This document shows positions 12,409 through 25,251 of a stretch of 64,000 bases of DNA, piece by piece. A model generated the notes under the pieces. That model had not been told where the DNA came from. It made no database searches and saw nothing but the letters and a program-made list of their open reading frames with translations. Made by a program: the position numbers and the translations under genes. Each line of letters starts with the position of its first letter. Position 1 is the stretch's first letter. The DNA is from Sindora glabra (taxonomy: Eukaryota > Streptophyta > Magnoliopsida > Fabales > Fabaceae), in the NCBI GenBank assembly GCA_020226215.1, contig CM035227.1:23129866-23193865 (forward strand), read 5' to 3'.

Positions 12409-15307
12409 CACTATAATAAATTAATACTTGTGCCACAGTTAAAATTGTAGCACAAGATAAAAAATTCCATAACTATGCTATTTAGTCATAAAAATATCGG
12501 TTGAATAGTTTTGTGGCACAAGTAAGTGTGGTAAGGAAATTGTCATAGGAAAAAAGATCCTGTGGCATAAATAATTTTTTTTTTGCTATGGGTTTACTTA
12601 TAACTAATAGATTCTTTAAGTCATGAGTACAAACGTAGTAAGAAAAACACTTCCATGACTACTAACTCATATTGCCACGAATAAAATCATAGTAAAAAAT
12701 AAAATAAAATAATTATAAAAACTAATGTAATTAGTTAAAATAATTTTTACATACCTAAATTAAATCAATTAATTAACCAATTCAATCATGCGTTATCCTT
12801 ATCATTTTATTTGTACATCTACTAAAATCTATTAATATTTTTTACTCATATCTAGTTAGGATAAATTATTGAAACTCTATCTATCTAGAAATTATAAATT
12901 GCACTTAGTAAGAATCAAACCTGAATCTTTAAGCTGAGGAATATCAGGCCTTACCATCGCTATTTTGCTTCTTTACTATTATAATATAATATATTTTTTA
13001 GTATTATAATACAATATATTTTATACAAAGTGTTAATTGACCGATTGACTTTAAAAATAAAACTACACTTATATGACAATAATTATATAATAATAAAGCA
13101 TTACATAAATACATATAATAAAAATATACTAATACTAAAATCTTTTATGATTCTATTTTAAAAATTAATTTTTTATAAACTAATTCTCATTTATTTTGTT
13201 ATTAATTTTGCTTATATCAAATTTATCCTTTGCAAATATCATATATCAAATTTATTTCTCAAAAATGACTAATTAGTTAATTTTGTCCTTTTATTAATAT
13301 TTTTTATTAATTAGTATTAATTGAATTATTACAAAATAAAAGTAAAATTTTTATATTTTTCAAATAATTTTTTATTATTTTCTAAAATTTCTTCAATAAA
13401 GGTTGAATTATATGAAATAAATATCCATACAAATCATAACTTTGAACTATTATACATATTTAAGTTTTAATTATAAATTAAAATTTAAATTATTATAAAT
13501 TATTGACTTTTAATTTTTAGTAATAATACATATTTTTATTATTCATAAATATAAGTTAAATCATTCAAATCTTCATAGATTTTTTATATTAATTTCTTCT
13601 CTCATATGTAATTTATATTTAATTTTTATTCTTCCATTTATCAAGTCATTAACCTATCAATAAAAATATAAATGAATAGACTAAATTAATTAAATTATTA
13701 TTTAAAAGGAAAGAAATTATTACAAAATATATGTGAGAAATGAAATTAATATAATTGGCATTAATAAAGAATGAAAATGAAAATGAAAATGAATTTAGAC
13801 TATTTTATATATATCACTTCCTTAAATATAATTTGCTTAAAGTATTTTAATATAATAATTTTATTATTATTAAATTATACATAATTTTACAAAAATTTTA
13901 ATTTTTTAATGAATTTTTTTTAATATTATAGTGATGAATGTAAAATTTATTATTACATATTTCTATAATAAAATTTGTTATAACTTATCTCATAAATTAT
14001 ACTATTTATATATAATATAATAATTTTAGAATTTTTATAATCTTATTTGTTAACAAATTTTTTAAGAATAATGTGATGTGATAAAAAATAAATTTTTATA
14101 ATATTTTATACCTTAAATGATTTTTTTGTTTAATTGATATTTTAAAAATTGGACTCAATAACGAATTGAAAAAATTATTATATATGTATGTATTATATAT
14201 ATGTATATGTAAATCCTATTAATTTTTAATTTTAATATATATAGAATTTAAATTCATTAAATAATTATATAATACAATCTTTAATATATTATAATATTTA
14301 TTTTATTGATGTATATTAATTTTATTATATAAATTTAATTGATGGAAAGTTAAATAATTATTTATTATTTATAAAAAATAATTACATTTTAATAAACATT
14401 AAATTTGATATATATGTAAATAAAAATACTTAGGAGCTTAACAATTGAATTCTTTCTTACATATCTTAAGGTTTGGGGTTTAACTCCTATTTCAATTATT
14501 TTAAGAAAAATAATAAAAGTATATAACTATATAATTCATGGATAGTTCCATCTTTTTACATATATTTTTTAAATTAACTAATTAAAAATGTTAAGTTCTA
14601 TTGCTTTTTTATTTTAATTGATGGGGCTAATCAGTTGATCAATTAATGAATTAGTTATTTATTAAACATCCATAATATATAAATATTTATATTTTTTTAT
14701 TGTCTACCATATTGCATCATGTTGCATTTATTATAAATAATATTTTTTATATGTATAGTTACAAAAAATGATATATTTAACTATGATTTTATTCATAAAA
14801 TTAATTCATGACATAAGTAATACTTTGTTATAAATAAATTTTTCTAACTCATATGATAGAATAAGTAATAGTTTGTCATAAGAAATATGTATTTATAACT
14901 TAATTTATGGTATAAGTGATACTTTATTATAGGAAATATATTCTTATAACTTAATTTGTGGCACAAATAATACTTTGCCATGAGTAAAATTTTTTCATAG
15001 CACAAGTAATATTTTGTCACGAAGAATGTGTTTCCGTAACTTAGTTTTATGGTGCAAGTAATCTTTTGTCACAGATAAAATCTTTCCATAGCATAAGTGA
15101 TACTTTGTCATGGAGATTGTGTTACCATAACTTTGTTCGTGGCACAAGTGATATTTTATCATAGGTAAAGTTTTCTTGTAGCATAAATTTTTAATTTTTT
15201 AGATATTTATTTGAATTTTTTTATTCTCGTAGCAAATGGTAAAATTGCAATGATTTTTAAATTTCTGTGGCATAATTTGTGGCACAAGTGTTAATTTGTT
15301 GTAGTGG
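12409..15307. mobile_element. Non-autonomous CACTA (En/Spm) element
   Basis: The left end is CACTATAATAAATTAATACT then TGTGCCACA; the right end, read on the opposite strand, is CACTACAACAAATTAACACT then TGTGCCACA. The CACTA start and matched termini of about 28 bp are the family signature. The expected 3-bp target duplication is not exact (ATT on the left, GTT on the right). Subterminal regions carry many copies of GTGGCACAAGT-type words, which in this family bind the element-encoded protein. The 2.9-kb body is AT-rich with no transposase frame, so it is a deletion derivative that depends on an autonomous relative. Confidence 0.8.
14807..15165. repeat. Subterminal repeat array of the CACTA element
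   Basis: Eight degenerate units of the form (C/T)RTGGCACAAGTAATACTTTGTCATR start near 14807, 14853, 14907, 14957, 14996, 15046, 15088 and 15139, spaced about 40-54 nt and tending to alternate. The left end (12425-12600) has fewer, inverted copies. This matches the dense subterminal motifs of En/Spm-type elements. Confidence 0.7.
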
Positions 15308-16235
15308 TTAGTTACATAAAAAATTGATATCTTATATTTTCTAATAATTTTTAAAATATTATTGTTTCCAAATAGATGTTATTTAATTTTAAAATTAACG
15401 TATTAAGTTTTCTTCTTTTTTCAGTAACCTTAAAATGTTATATATTATAATGTCAGTAAAGTAAAAATTGTCATCTTAAGTTTCTTAACAATTGTAAAAA
15501 TGTTACCACATCTAAATAGATATCAATTAACTCTGATTAAAACTAATGTTTTAACTTTCCTTATTTTTCAACATTCTTCAAATATTATACCTTATGACGC
15601 CAGTTGAATATAAAATTATCATTTAAAGTTTCTTAGAAATTTAAAAAATATCATTGTATCAAAATAGACATTAGTTATATTTATTAATTATCATCTTATT
15701 AGTCTCAATAATTTTAAAAATCTCATTAAACCAATATAAATGTCAATTTTGCCTTTTATCATTATTTATCCATTGATGTAGAATTACAATTCTCCAATAG
15801 TAATAATTTGATGAAAGTAATTAGAATAACTTAATAAAAACTAAATAATGATTATAATGCACCAATTGCATTGGTTCCCTACTAATTTAAGCCATTAAAT
15901 TTATTTTATTTACATAATACTATATAAGATGGATGAAACTTAACAGTCTAAATATAAATGCATAGATGCAACTAATTCGTAAAAAGTCTCTCCTTTATAT
16001 CCTAATATCAAGAAAAAATCCAATAGTAAAAATTATTCCAAATTGCACTTTTTACTTCTACTAAACATGTTTTGCAACTACATTCCTAGAAGTAAATGTA
16101 GATAACACTCACCTAATGGCCTACATGCTCAAACACTTAGTGTTTTATTAGCAAATAAGCCTTAGGCTCATAAAAACATTTCCACAAAACTACTTCCTTT
16201 TATCACCTATGCACTATTTAGCCTTAATTCAGAGC
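15308..16235. other. AT-rich spacer, no gene seen
   Basis: No coding sequence recognised. Several phrases of the form TTTCTTAGAAATTTAAAAAATAT recur loosely between 15350 and 15730, suggesting an old degenerate repeat, but units could not be bounded. Confidence 0.4.
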
Positions 16236-16328
16236 TTAGCCTTTATTTGGATGTAAAGAAAATAAAAAGGAAAGAAAACTGTGAGAAGAAAATAGGATAG
16301 AAAATTCCATTTCCTCTATTTAGATGCA

Positions 16329-16582
16329 AAGAAAAAATAGAAAGGAAAAGAAAAATGAAAAGAAAACAAACATGGGCTTCACCATAGATATTTTCCCCCC
16401 ACTAGAGAAGAAAAGAGGAGAGAACTTTGTCGTTTATCTTGTTACTTTGCTGCCCAAGAAAAAATAGAAAGGAAAAGAAAAATGAAAAGAAAACAAACAT
16501 GGGCTTCACCATAGATATTTTCCCCCCACTAGAGAAGAAAAGAGGAGAGAACTTTGTCGTTTATCTTGTTACTTTGCTGCCC
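16329..16582. repeat. 127-bp perfect tandem duplication
   Basis: The segment starting AAGAAAAAATAGAAAGG at 16329 and ending TTGCTGCCC at 16455 is repeated at 16456-16582 with no difference I can see. It lies just inside the left terminus of the Harbinger element. Identity of the copies contrasts with the decay of the element's ORFs, so the duplication is much younger (or an assembly artefact). Confidence 0.95.
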
Positions 16583-18268
16583 TCCATTTTAGCTTTGTAG
16601 ATAAATTTTTAAACACTATTTCTCATTATGCACTACTTCTTTTTGATATTTTTTTTTCTTCCTCTTCACCAAATCTGCAAAATATGTTTATGCTTTTATT
16701 CTTTCAATTTTTCTACTTGTGTTGGTTATCTCTTTGTTATGTGAAGGCATAAAATGTTGGATTGCCACCGATCTACTTTCTATCATTTATGCTTCAACTT
16801 GCTTAATTATCAGTTTACTTACCGCATGTCTTCATCATTAATTTGCAGAGATGTTGCCGTCAGGAGGCCGATTGTGGCTGGTTATCCTTTATCGCTTTTG
16901 TTCAGGTTTATATGACCTTGTAATTGGGTCACATAGATCTAACCCAAATTTGCACCCAACTTAATTAGAGGGTTATTTAACCCAATTCACAATTTTGATT
17001 TTTTTTAAAACTTTAGATTTTTTTTAAATTCAAATAGTTTTTCTTTAAAATTATAATTTTTTTGAAAACTACAAATCAATTTCTTATTTTTTTAAAATTT
17101 ATAAGTCAATTTGGTTTTCCATAACTACAAATAAGTTTTTTTTCAAAACCATTTTTTGTTAAAACTTTGAATTTATTTAAAACCTAAAATAATTTTTTTC
17201 TAAAACTATAATTTTTTAAAAAACTACATATTGGTTTTTTATTTCTTGAAATGTACAAAGTTTTTTTTTCATAACTACCAATATGTTTTTTTTAAAAAAA
17301 AACCTATAAAGTGATTTATTTTTCAAAATCTTTTATCTTCAAATTAAATAACTATTTTATTCTTAATTTCAAATTACAATAAATTTGTAATCAAATGATA
17401 TGATTTAAGTGATTTAGAAGTCCGTATTTAATTTACATGAATTAAGTAATTTAATTTTCGATCATCATATATTTAAGATAGTACTTTGCATCAAGTTGCA
17501 ATTTTTTTCATTAGTATAAATTGGTTTACAGGAAGAAGGAATAGTTTTTGCTTCTTGGAATGACATTTTAAAGAAGAAGACTTGATCATTATATTGCTAG
17601 GTATTTAACTTTGCATTATTTTTATATTATATTTTATTGATTAAAGTCTTACTAGTTTATAACTTGTTTACATTATTATATTCATTTAATGAATTTACCT
17701 ATTTCATAATTATTTTAATATTTTCTTAACCAAATTTTGTTGTATTTAGTATCAATTTTGTAATAAGTAGACGATATTATAAATATTTCAAATGAATGCA
17801 TCATGGTTTTGTTGGAGAGTAATTCCTAACTAAATATAGTAATGATAGTAGGCTTCTTGATAAAAAAAAGTTGTGACTAGTTTAGAGACAGTTAAATTTT
17901 GCTTTATGTTATAACTAATAATTTTCTTATTATTTCTAATTTTCCTAAAAAAATTGGATCCTATGAAGATGGCTATTTTATGTGTACCATAAGATTAATA
18001 ATGGAAGATAAAAAAAAAAGATATATTTAATGACCAATTTGAATTAAAACATTTAATTAATGTTGATATGATAGAAGAGTGGGAAATACGTTGGTGATTG
18101 TGCATTTTACAACTTATATGCTTTATTGTACATGCTACGCATTTATTGATTTTGTAAGTAACACTTATTTGTACACCTAATCATGGTGGAGTTTTTGAAA
18201 GAGATCAAATGCGACAATAACTAATGTAAAATTTACTAAAAATTAATAAATGTCATAATATGATATGT

Positions 18269-19385
18269 ATGAGTTCTCATATTTTCCTTCACTTGTGTGA
18301 AAAGTTGAGATGAACTAGTAAAGTAAGGGGTTCTGCACATGCTTTTGTAAATGAGCAAGTAGCCAAATTTCTACACATTTTAGTCCATAATGTGAAAAAT
18401 AAAATTATGTCCTTCTTCTTTCACTGATTAGGAGAAACAATTAGTTATTCTTTTCATAATATTTTGTAAGTCATTATTTTACTAAAGGATGAGTTCCTTG
18501 TGCAATATTCAAGATTAGAAGTTTCTTTACAAATATTTAATAGTAAGAGATTCTATTTTTTTTTCAAAGTAAGATAACGATGCATATATGTTTACATGCT
18601 TGATGTATAATAATTTTTTAATATGCCATTCATATTCCTATAATCAAATTTAGAATAATTAAAATATAGGATTGTGTTGGAGTTATAGATGGGACACATA
18701 CATAGATGAAAGTACTAATAAAAGATGCTCTTTACTTTTAAGGAAAGAAAGATTTCCTAACTCAAAATGTGTTGGTTGTTTACACTTTTGATATAAATTT
18801 CACTTATGTACTGGCTATTTGGAAAGAAATTGCATCTGACTCTAGGATTTTGAAGTATGCATTAATTAAGAGGGGAGACAAATTTAAAATTTCTAAAGGT
18901 AAGTAAAAATATTAAATTGGTCCACTATAAAAAAAACTAGAAAATAACACTTTAACAAGGTTATTTCATAGTAATTAAAGTCTATGACATGTATTCATAT
19001 AATTCCTACATGTACTAGGTAAATATTATCTAAGAGATGTAAGATTTCCACTAATGGATTGCTTATACCATGTAGATATGTATGTTATCATTTAAAGGAA
19101 TGCTTAATGTTTAGTCCATAAAATGCAAAGTAAATTTTTAATCATTGATATACTTTATTGAGAAATGTAATTTAAAGAGCATTTAGAATTTCTAAAAAGA
19201 TTTCAAATCGTAGCTAGTGGTAGAGAACCATATTATTCGTATGATACCATGACAGACATTATTATTACTTATTGTATATTGTATAACTTCCTAATGGATG
19301 TTAATCTTGATAAACATTTGATTAAGAAAGTGGATTGTAAGCTACTGCATAATGTCATAAATGATCTTGGAGACTATAGTGCATG
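18269..19385 (+). pseudogene. PIF/Harbinger transposase (DDE_Tnp_4), broken
   Basis: Starting at ATG 18269 the frame gives MSSHIFLHLCEKLR, then VNEQVAKFLHILVHNVKNK and LGETISYSFHNIL, the N-terminal helix-turn-helix region of plant Harbinger transposases. The catalytic part follows: DCVGVIDGTH at 18670 (first Asp), FLTQNVLVVYTFDINFTYVL then IASDSRILKYALIKRGD (second Asp) to about 18897. A GTAAG donor comes next, and after a probable intron KYYLRDVRFPLMDC. The segment that should read VIERAF is VI*RAF near 19170, so the third catalytic residue (Glu) has become TAA. The C-terminus ends DTMTDIIITYCILYNFLMDV. There are several other stops. Confidence 0.8.
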
Positions 19386-19792
19386 AAACATAGAAGATGA
19401 CTATAAATAAGGATTCATTATAAAAGAAAGCATAGTAAATCACATATGGGATGATTATCAAGAGAGTTTACCATAAATTTATTTTGTATACTATGTAATA
19501 AGATGTAATTTATTATTTTTTTATGAACTTTATGTTTTACACTGAGTTATGTGCAACTGTGTTTTCCATATAAGTGTTGTGTAACATGTGAAATTCTAAC
19601 ACTCTTATATTTATATTGTCCAAGACATTAGATGTGTTGTTTATGCCTATAAAGTATACAAGATTGTTCTCTCTAATTAAATTGCATTGTTACGAACTAC
19701 ATATATCATTATAATGTCATGAAACTTAATTTTTTCCCCATTTTTTACTTATATAATCCTACTAGTTTATGTGACACTTTGCATATTAAATC

Positions 19793-21000
19793 ATGTCAAA
19801 GAACAATAAATTAGAAAACAAGGGATTGACTTCCTCTAAAGATAACTTGCGCTAGACTCTGAAGATAGATACTATTCTTTTAGATGCTTTGTTGAAATAA
19901 GTTTATAAGGGGAATAGACTAAATGGTATGTTTACTTCTTTGGCTTATGTTGCTATAGTGAAGACACTAAAATCAATGATGAAACCTTTTTTTCAAAAGC
20001 AACATATCAAGAATAGAATGAAAACTCTAAAAGCACTCTTTAATGAATGTTATGATTTATTTCACATGTAGAGTGGAATTGGATGAAATTTTATAACATA
20101 GATATTTGAGGCAGAGTTAGAAATTTGGGATAAGATCTTAAAGGCAAATGTTTATATGTAATTATTGCAAAATCACAATGAATTTTTACTTTGAATACAT
20201 TATTTTAAAGGCATTAATTTTAGAATTATTTCCAATATATAGATATGACTGACAATGGTCATAACATATAAGAGTAACCTAAAGCATAGAAATAGAAGAT
20301 GACCTTAATATATGACTATAATAAATTGTTGGATATTTTTAGTAGAGATAAAATGATTGGTGCTTATGCCAAGAATGTGAAAGACAAGGTCCTGTGGTAG
20401 GCGAGAGAAAATATTGATTTGAATGATTGTTTTAATGGTCTGTCTAATTTTAATTTCTATTAAGAAAATAAAGGCACAAATTTTGTAAGAAACATTAATC
20501 CAATAGGTTGAAATAGCCACCAATAGGTTGAAATAGGCACAAAATTTTGATTTCTATTATTTTAATGGTATGTTTAATTTTAATTTCTATTATGGAAATT
20601 CCAATTAATCTCATGGAAATCAATCCTAGGAAATATCATCTTTAAAAGGCATCAAATGGAAAGTAGTAAGAATAGATTTAATTGAAAGTGGATATGAGAA
20701 AATAAACCTAAGAATTACTAATTTAATTGAAATTATGTGAGAAGAAATTGCATTAGCCACCAAACAGGTTGAAATAATCGAAAGAGGTATTGTAATTCTT
20801 GAAAGGAGCAGACCTCAATACTATAGTCCTACAAATGTGTGGAATGAGTTGCATAATATTAGAGTGATGCAAGAAATCCAATTTCAGTGCTATAATTCCT
20901 TGTGTGAAAATAAGAATGTTAAGTTGCAATTTTTTGGTATGCCATAAGAGATGCGTTGGAATCTCTACCTCATGAAGGATGCAAAGATCATTAGAAAAGC
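19793..21000 (+). pseudogene. Myb/SANT-like second ORF of the Harbinger element, broken
   Basis: From ATG 19793 the frame reads MSKNNKLENKG, then ILLDALLK, VYKGNRLNGMFTSLAYV, QKQHIKNRMKTLKALFNECY and IFEAELEIWDKILKAN, the Myb/SANT-like (trihelix-related) domain shared by PIF-element ORF1 proteins and plant L10-interacting Myb proteins. It continues with LLDIFSRDKMIGAYAKN near 20326 and, after AT-rich sequence, a C-terminal block near 20760-20990 (IIERGIVILERSRPQYYSP; FFGMP) typical of the same protein. In PIF elements this protein partners the transposase for DNA binding and nuclear import. Several TAG/TAA/TGA stops show it is dead. A 22-nt repeat (CAATAGGTTGAAATAG) is duplicated at 20499 and 20521. 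Confidence 0.75.
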
Positions 21001-22155
21001 ATTCAGATGTGTTATAGGATTTTTCAGGTATTTATGTCACTCATTTATATGGATTTTACATCATTATGGTAGTTGGAAGGATGTATGTAACATCATAATG
21101 TGTCATACTTGCTATGTTAATTCTTAATGAAAAAAATTGACAAATTGGAACTTTGTTTCATTTAGATGCATATCACTTCTTAGGAAGGAAGGTCATTCAG
21201 TGGTAAGAACTCATTACCTTTTGGATGGATTTGAACATTTTTTTCAATAACTTAATTACTTTAAAGTATGAGTAGCTGAGATGTTCTTATTTTATAATTG
21301 AACCAGTTAGAGAATTTGATCATGATTCTACAAGGAATCTATATAGTTTTTAATTTTTGTTTTATATATTTCTTTATTTTATGTTTTGAAGGATGACAGT
21401 TGTTGAGGAAGCTATAATCTAAGATAAGGTAGATAGAAAGCCTACCCTTTTACCATTGTAGTTATCAAATTGGTTACCTTCTAAATCACTATGTAGGGAT
21501 TTTATTCATTCCTTGTTTGGATAATCAAAAATAAAAATGAAATAGATTTTATGATAAAATTCTAGTAGTAGGATTGTTTGGTTATAATAATTTTAGATAT
21601 TTATATTTAATTATAGAGTTCTAGAATAAATTTGTTTAAATATTGCTAGTGTAAATATTTTGGAACTTACCCTATATTAATTTTTACTCCAAGTCTAGGA
21701 TGATAGATTGAATCCTTGTTTGATGGATTCTTTATGCAATAGAATAAATTAGTTATAATAATTTTAGTAATAAAATAAATAATTTGATAGAATTTATAAT
21801 AATTATGATTAGTTATTATAATGTAAGTAATTAATTATTTTTTAGAAATATTTAATTGTAATTTTAAAAATTACCAATAATTAATTATATGTAATAATTT
21901 CAATAATAAAATAGATTATTCAATGAATTTGATTAATTGATAGTATAAATATTTCAATATTTATGAAATAAGGGTATTGTGATCATTTTACACTATTAAA
22001 TTTTATTTATTCTCAATTTTCTTTTTATAAAAAAAATAACCTTTTTTTCCATTTTCTTTCTAATAAAAAATAAATAAAGAAAATATCTTTCTTCCCTTAT
22101 TTCTTTCTCTCCCATTTTCTTTCACCTTTATTTTTTCCTATAATCAAACAACGCA

Positions 22156-23037
22156 TTAGAGCATCCACCATCCTACATTATTTATATGCATGGATGACTT
22201 TATATCCTCCTTAGCTTCTTCTGTCTTGAGGTTCTTTATTGATTTAAGAGGATCTATAGTAGACCTTTGCCCATTGCACTCTATGATGTTTTTATGTTTT
22301 CCAAATTCTTAGCACCACCATCTTTTAGAAATAAGGTTATCAAAATTATTCAAATGCTATAAATCTAATCTAATACATAATCAATTTTGTTCTTAAATTC
22401 TTAATAATTATATATATAATATATATCACTTTTATTTAAGAGTGTGGTGCATGAGATTTTTAACATTATAATGAAGCATAATTTTAAAATTATAAAAAAT
22501 AATATTTTAAAATTAAATTATGCTATTGTTCTTTCTTCTCCCAAACCTTCCAAGGCTTTTCTCATTTTACTTATTAGATCTATTCTTCTTTTCCTCCTTT
22601 CTTCTTCTTGTTGAAATATATGAAAAGGGCTAGGACAATTTTATTACATGTTGTAAATACACATACGAAGAGGAAACAAACCAACAATTCAAATACTACT
22701 ATTTTTACCATTGATCTAATAATTTCCTTCTTCAATCCATCTCATAATATTAGTCACTATTACGCAAACTCACTCCTCAAACAAATTTGAAAAACAACAG
22801 AGGTTTCAGATGAATCTACCTTAAACTTCCAAGCTTTAATTCTTGTTCCTTATCAAGATAGTTCAATAAAATTGAAAGCTAAATAAGGTCCACCAAAAAG
22901 AAAATCAACATAAAAACTTATTACTTTTCTTTTCTACTAAAAAAAATCCAAAAGATAGCACACTTTAGAAGTCAACACAGTATTGCGATATGTAAGAATT
23001 TTTAATTTTAGGATCTCATATATGATAATTAGAACAT
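22156..23037. other. AT-rich spacer, no gene seen
   Basis: A 60-codon open frame at 22608-22790 has no recognisable feature. Nothing else supportable. Confidence 0.4.
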
Positions 23038-23725
23038 CATAAATATGAAATTTTTATTTATTTACTTACTTGATACATTTGCAGTCATGATTGAATTTAG
23101 TATAAGCTAATGAATTCCCCTCAACTAGATCATCCTCTTCGCTCTTCTTCTTGGTGGTCGCTCTCAATGGATAGAAACTGTGTATATAAGAAGTGAAGAG
23201 GGGACCTAGTCATAATCCTTATTTATAAAACTCTAGTAATCCTTCTCATAAAAGGATTATTTAATTTTTGGACCTACATAACTACGGAACCATACTAAAA
23301 TGAGCTTCATGTATGTCTCACAATTAGGCTAAATTTTAATCAGTTAATTTTATTAAATTAAAAATTATCAATTAAAAATACCATAAATATGAAATTTATA
23401 TTTATTTACTTACCTGATACATCTGCAATCATGATTGAATTCAGTAGAAGCTAATGAATTCTCCTCAATTAGATCTTCCTCTTTGTTCTTCTTCTTGATG
23501 GTAGCTCTCAATGGGTAGAAACTGTATATAATGAGAAGTGAAGAGGGATCTAGCTATAATCCTTATTTATAAAACCCTAATAATCCTTCCCATTAAAGGA
23601 TTATTTAGTCTTTGAACCTATATAACTACCAAACCATACTAAAATGAGCTTCATGCATGTCTCACAATTAGACTAAATTTTAATCAGTCAGTTTTATTAA
23701 ATTAAAAACTAACAATAAATAGTAG
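23038..23725. repeat. ~344-bp tandem duplication, two copies
   Basis: A block starting CATAAATATGAAATTT at 23038 recurs at 23382. Each copy contains GATTGAATT.AGTA.AAGCTAATGAATTC, a CTTCTTCTTG.TGGT.GCTCTCAATGG segment, CCTTATTTATAAAAC.CTA and ACCATACTAAAATGAGCTTC. They differ by scattered substitutions. On the - strand each holds a TATAAATA box-like word and pyrimidine-rich sequence resembling part of an LTR or a promoter, but no retroelement ends were identified. Confidence 0.85.
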
Positions 23726-25251
23726 CTCGCTTTATGGAAAATTCCAACATTGCGATGTCCATTGGATGGGGGATGAATTATTTTAACGAAAATCCAATAA
23801 CAATAAGGTAGATTTTTTTCATGCATTAAGTTCATTTATGTATTAAATATTTAATAATTTATATTAAATTTTATATTATCTTTGGGGCAAGAAATATTTA
23901 ATGTAATAGGGCATTATCCATTAATAAAATGAATTCATTTCTATATTTAGATTTACTTAATATATAGTAAAATTGATCTCATACTGATCGGTGAAATTGC
24001 CATCAATGTTTATCCCTCATTTGAAATAATAAAAAGAATGAGAACTCAATTTATTTAAAATTAAATTTACGTGTAAAATTGTTTATGGATCTAATTCTAA
24101 ATAAATTGAGTTTTATGGCATAACTCATATTTCAAAATTAGAAACATTATTTCTTTCTCTATTTCCGTGGTAGAAAATTTATCTTGAATTTTATTCTTTC
24201 AACTAATTTGGTATAAATAAATGGATTTGATAGATAAACAAATTTAGAATAATTAACTTCAATTGATTTTGTGCTCCTAACATGATTATTGCTTTTCATT
24301 TGAACTTTATTCTGATTAATGTTTTAAATATTGCAATATATGTTATAGTAAACCATTTCCCAATTAATTTATATGTATGAATTAATCATTTTTCCCTTTG
24401 ATTTCACTATCAATTTACAAGAAATTGTAATTATTTATTTCTTAAAACAAAATTTAAAAATGTAATAATTTATATTATTTTATTTTTAAAAAATTAGCAA
24501 AAAATTTACAATGATATATCTTATAAAAAATTAATTTGATAAATCATATATAAAATCTAAATATTATTAAAATAAAAAATAATTAAATAAATTATGAAAT
24601 ATATCTACATTCTTATATGTGAATCTGGTTCTTCAAAAGTGTAAAATGTACTTTAAAAGATAAAGTAAGATATTATAATTTTTAATGAAAAAAATTAAGG
24701 ATTCAAAATTAAATAAATAATGACTTAAAAATAAATTTTAAATTTATAACTAAATACTTTCTTAATTTTCATCAATAATTACGATATTTTACTTCATCTT
24801 TTAAAATGCATCTCATACTTTAAAGAGATCCATCTCTTTTATATGTCATTTTACATATAAATAATTAATTATTAATTTTATTAAATATTTTTATTCAAAT
24901 AATTAATATTATAAATTTATATACGATTTACTGTAGGCTAATTGAAGTAGTTAGTTGTCAAACATACCAATGCCAACAAGTAATTGATGTGGTAATGTGG
25001 CCTCATGTATTTCCCATTTCTTGCCCTACGAGCCTTTCCATTCAAAGGATAATGGTAGTTAGGAAGTTTGGATTCATTTGGAGCTAATTTTGAAATTTAG
25101 AAAGGGGTATAAAGAATTTAAGAGGAATCAAATACATTTAATTTATACATCAAGAAATAAAAAGACAACTTGTTTTATTAAAAATTTCCGTTTATTAGTT
25201 TTAGTTCTTGTGCCGAACAATTTAATTTCCTAAAGACAAGATATCCAGTTG
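23726..25251. other. AT-rich spacer upstream of ELF3 copy A
   Basis: No coding sequence recognised. A short segment near 25190-25235 (TTCTTGTGCCGAACAATT then TAATTTCC) resembles 54912-54943 upstream of copy B and may mark the outer edge of the duplicated unit. Confidence 0.5.

Larger units (their letters stand above)
16239..22155 (+). mobile_element. PIF/Harbinger DNA transposon, nearly complete but dead
   Basis: The left terminus reads GCCTTTATTTGGATGTAAAG and the right terminus, reverse-complemented, TGCGTTGTTTGATTATAGG; both are followed inward by purine-rich AAATAAAGG.GAAAGAAAA sequence. TTA lies immediately outside on the left (16236-16238) and within one base on the right (22156-22158), as expected for the 3-bp TTA target duplication of this superfamily. 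Inside, in the same orientation, are a DDE_Tnp_4 transposase relic (18269-19385) and a Myb/SANT-like ORF relic (19793-21000), the two proteins such elements need. Length is about 5.9 kb. Both ORFs contain stops. Confidence 0.8.
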
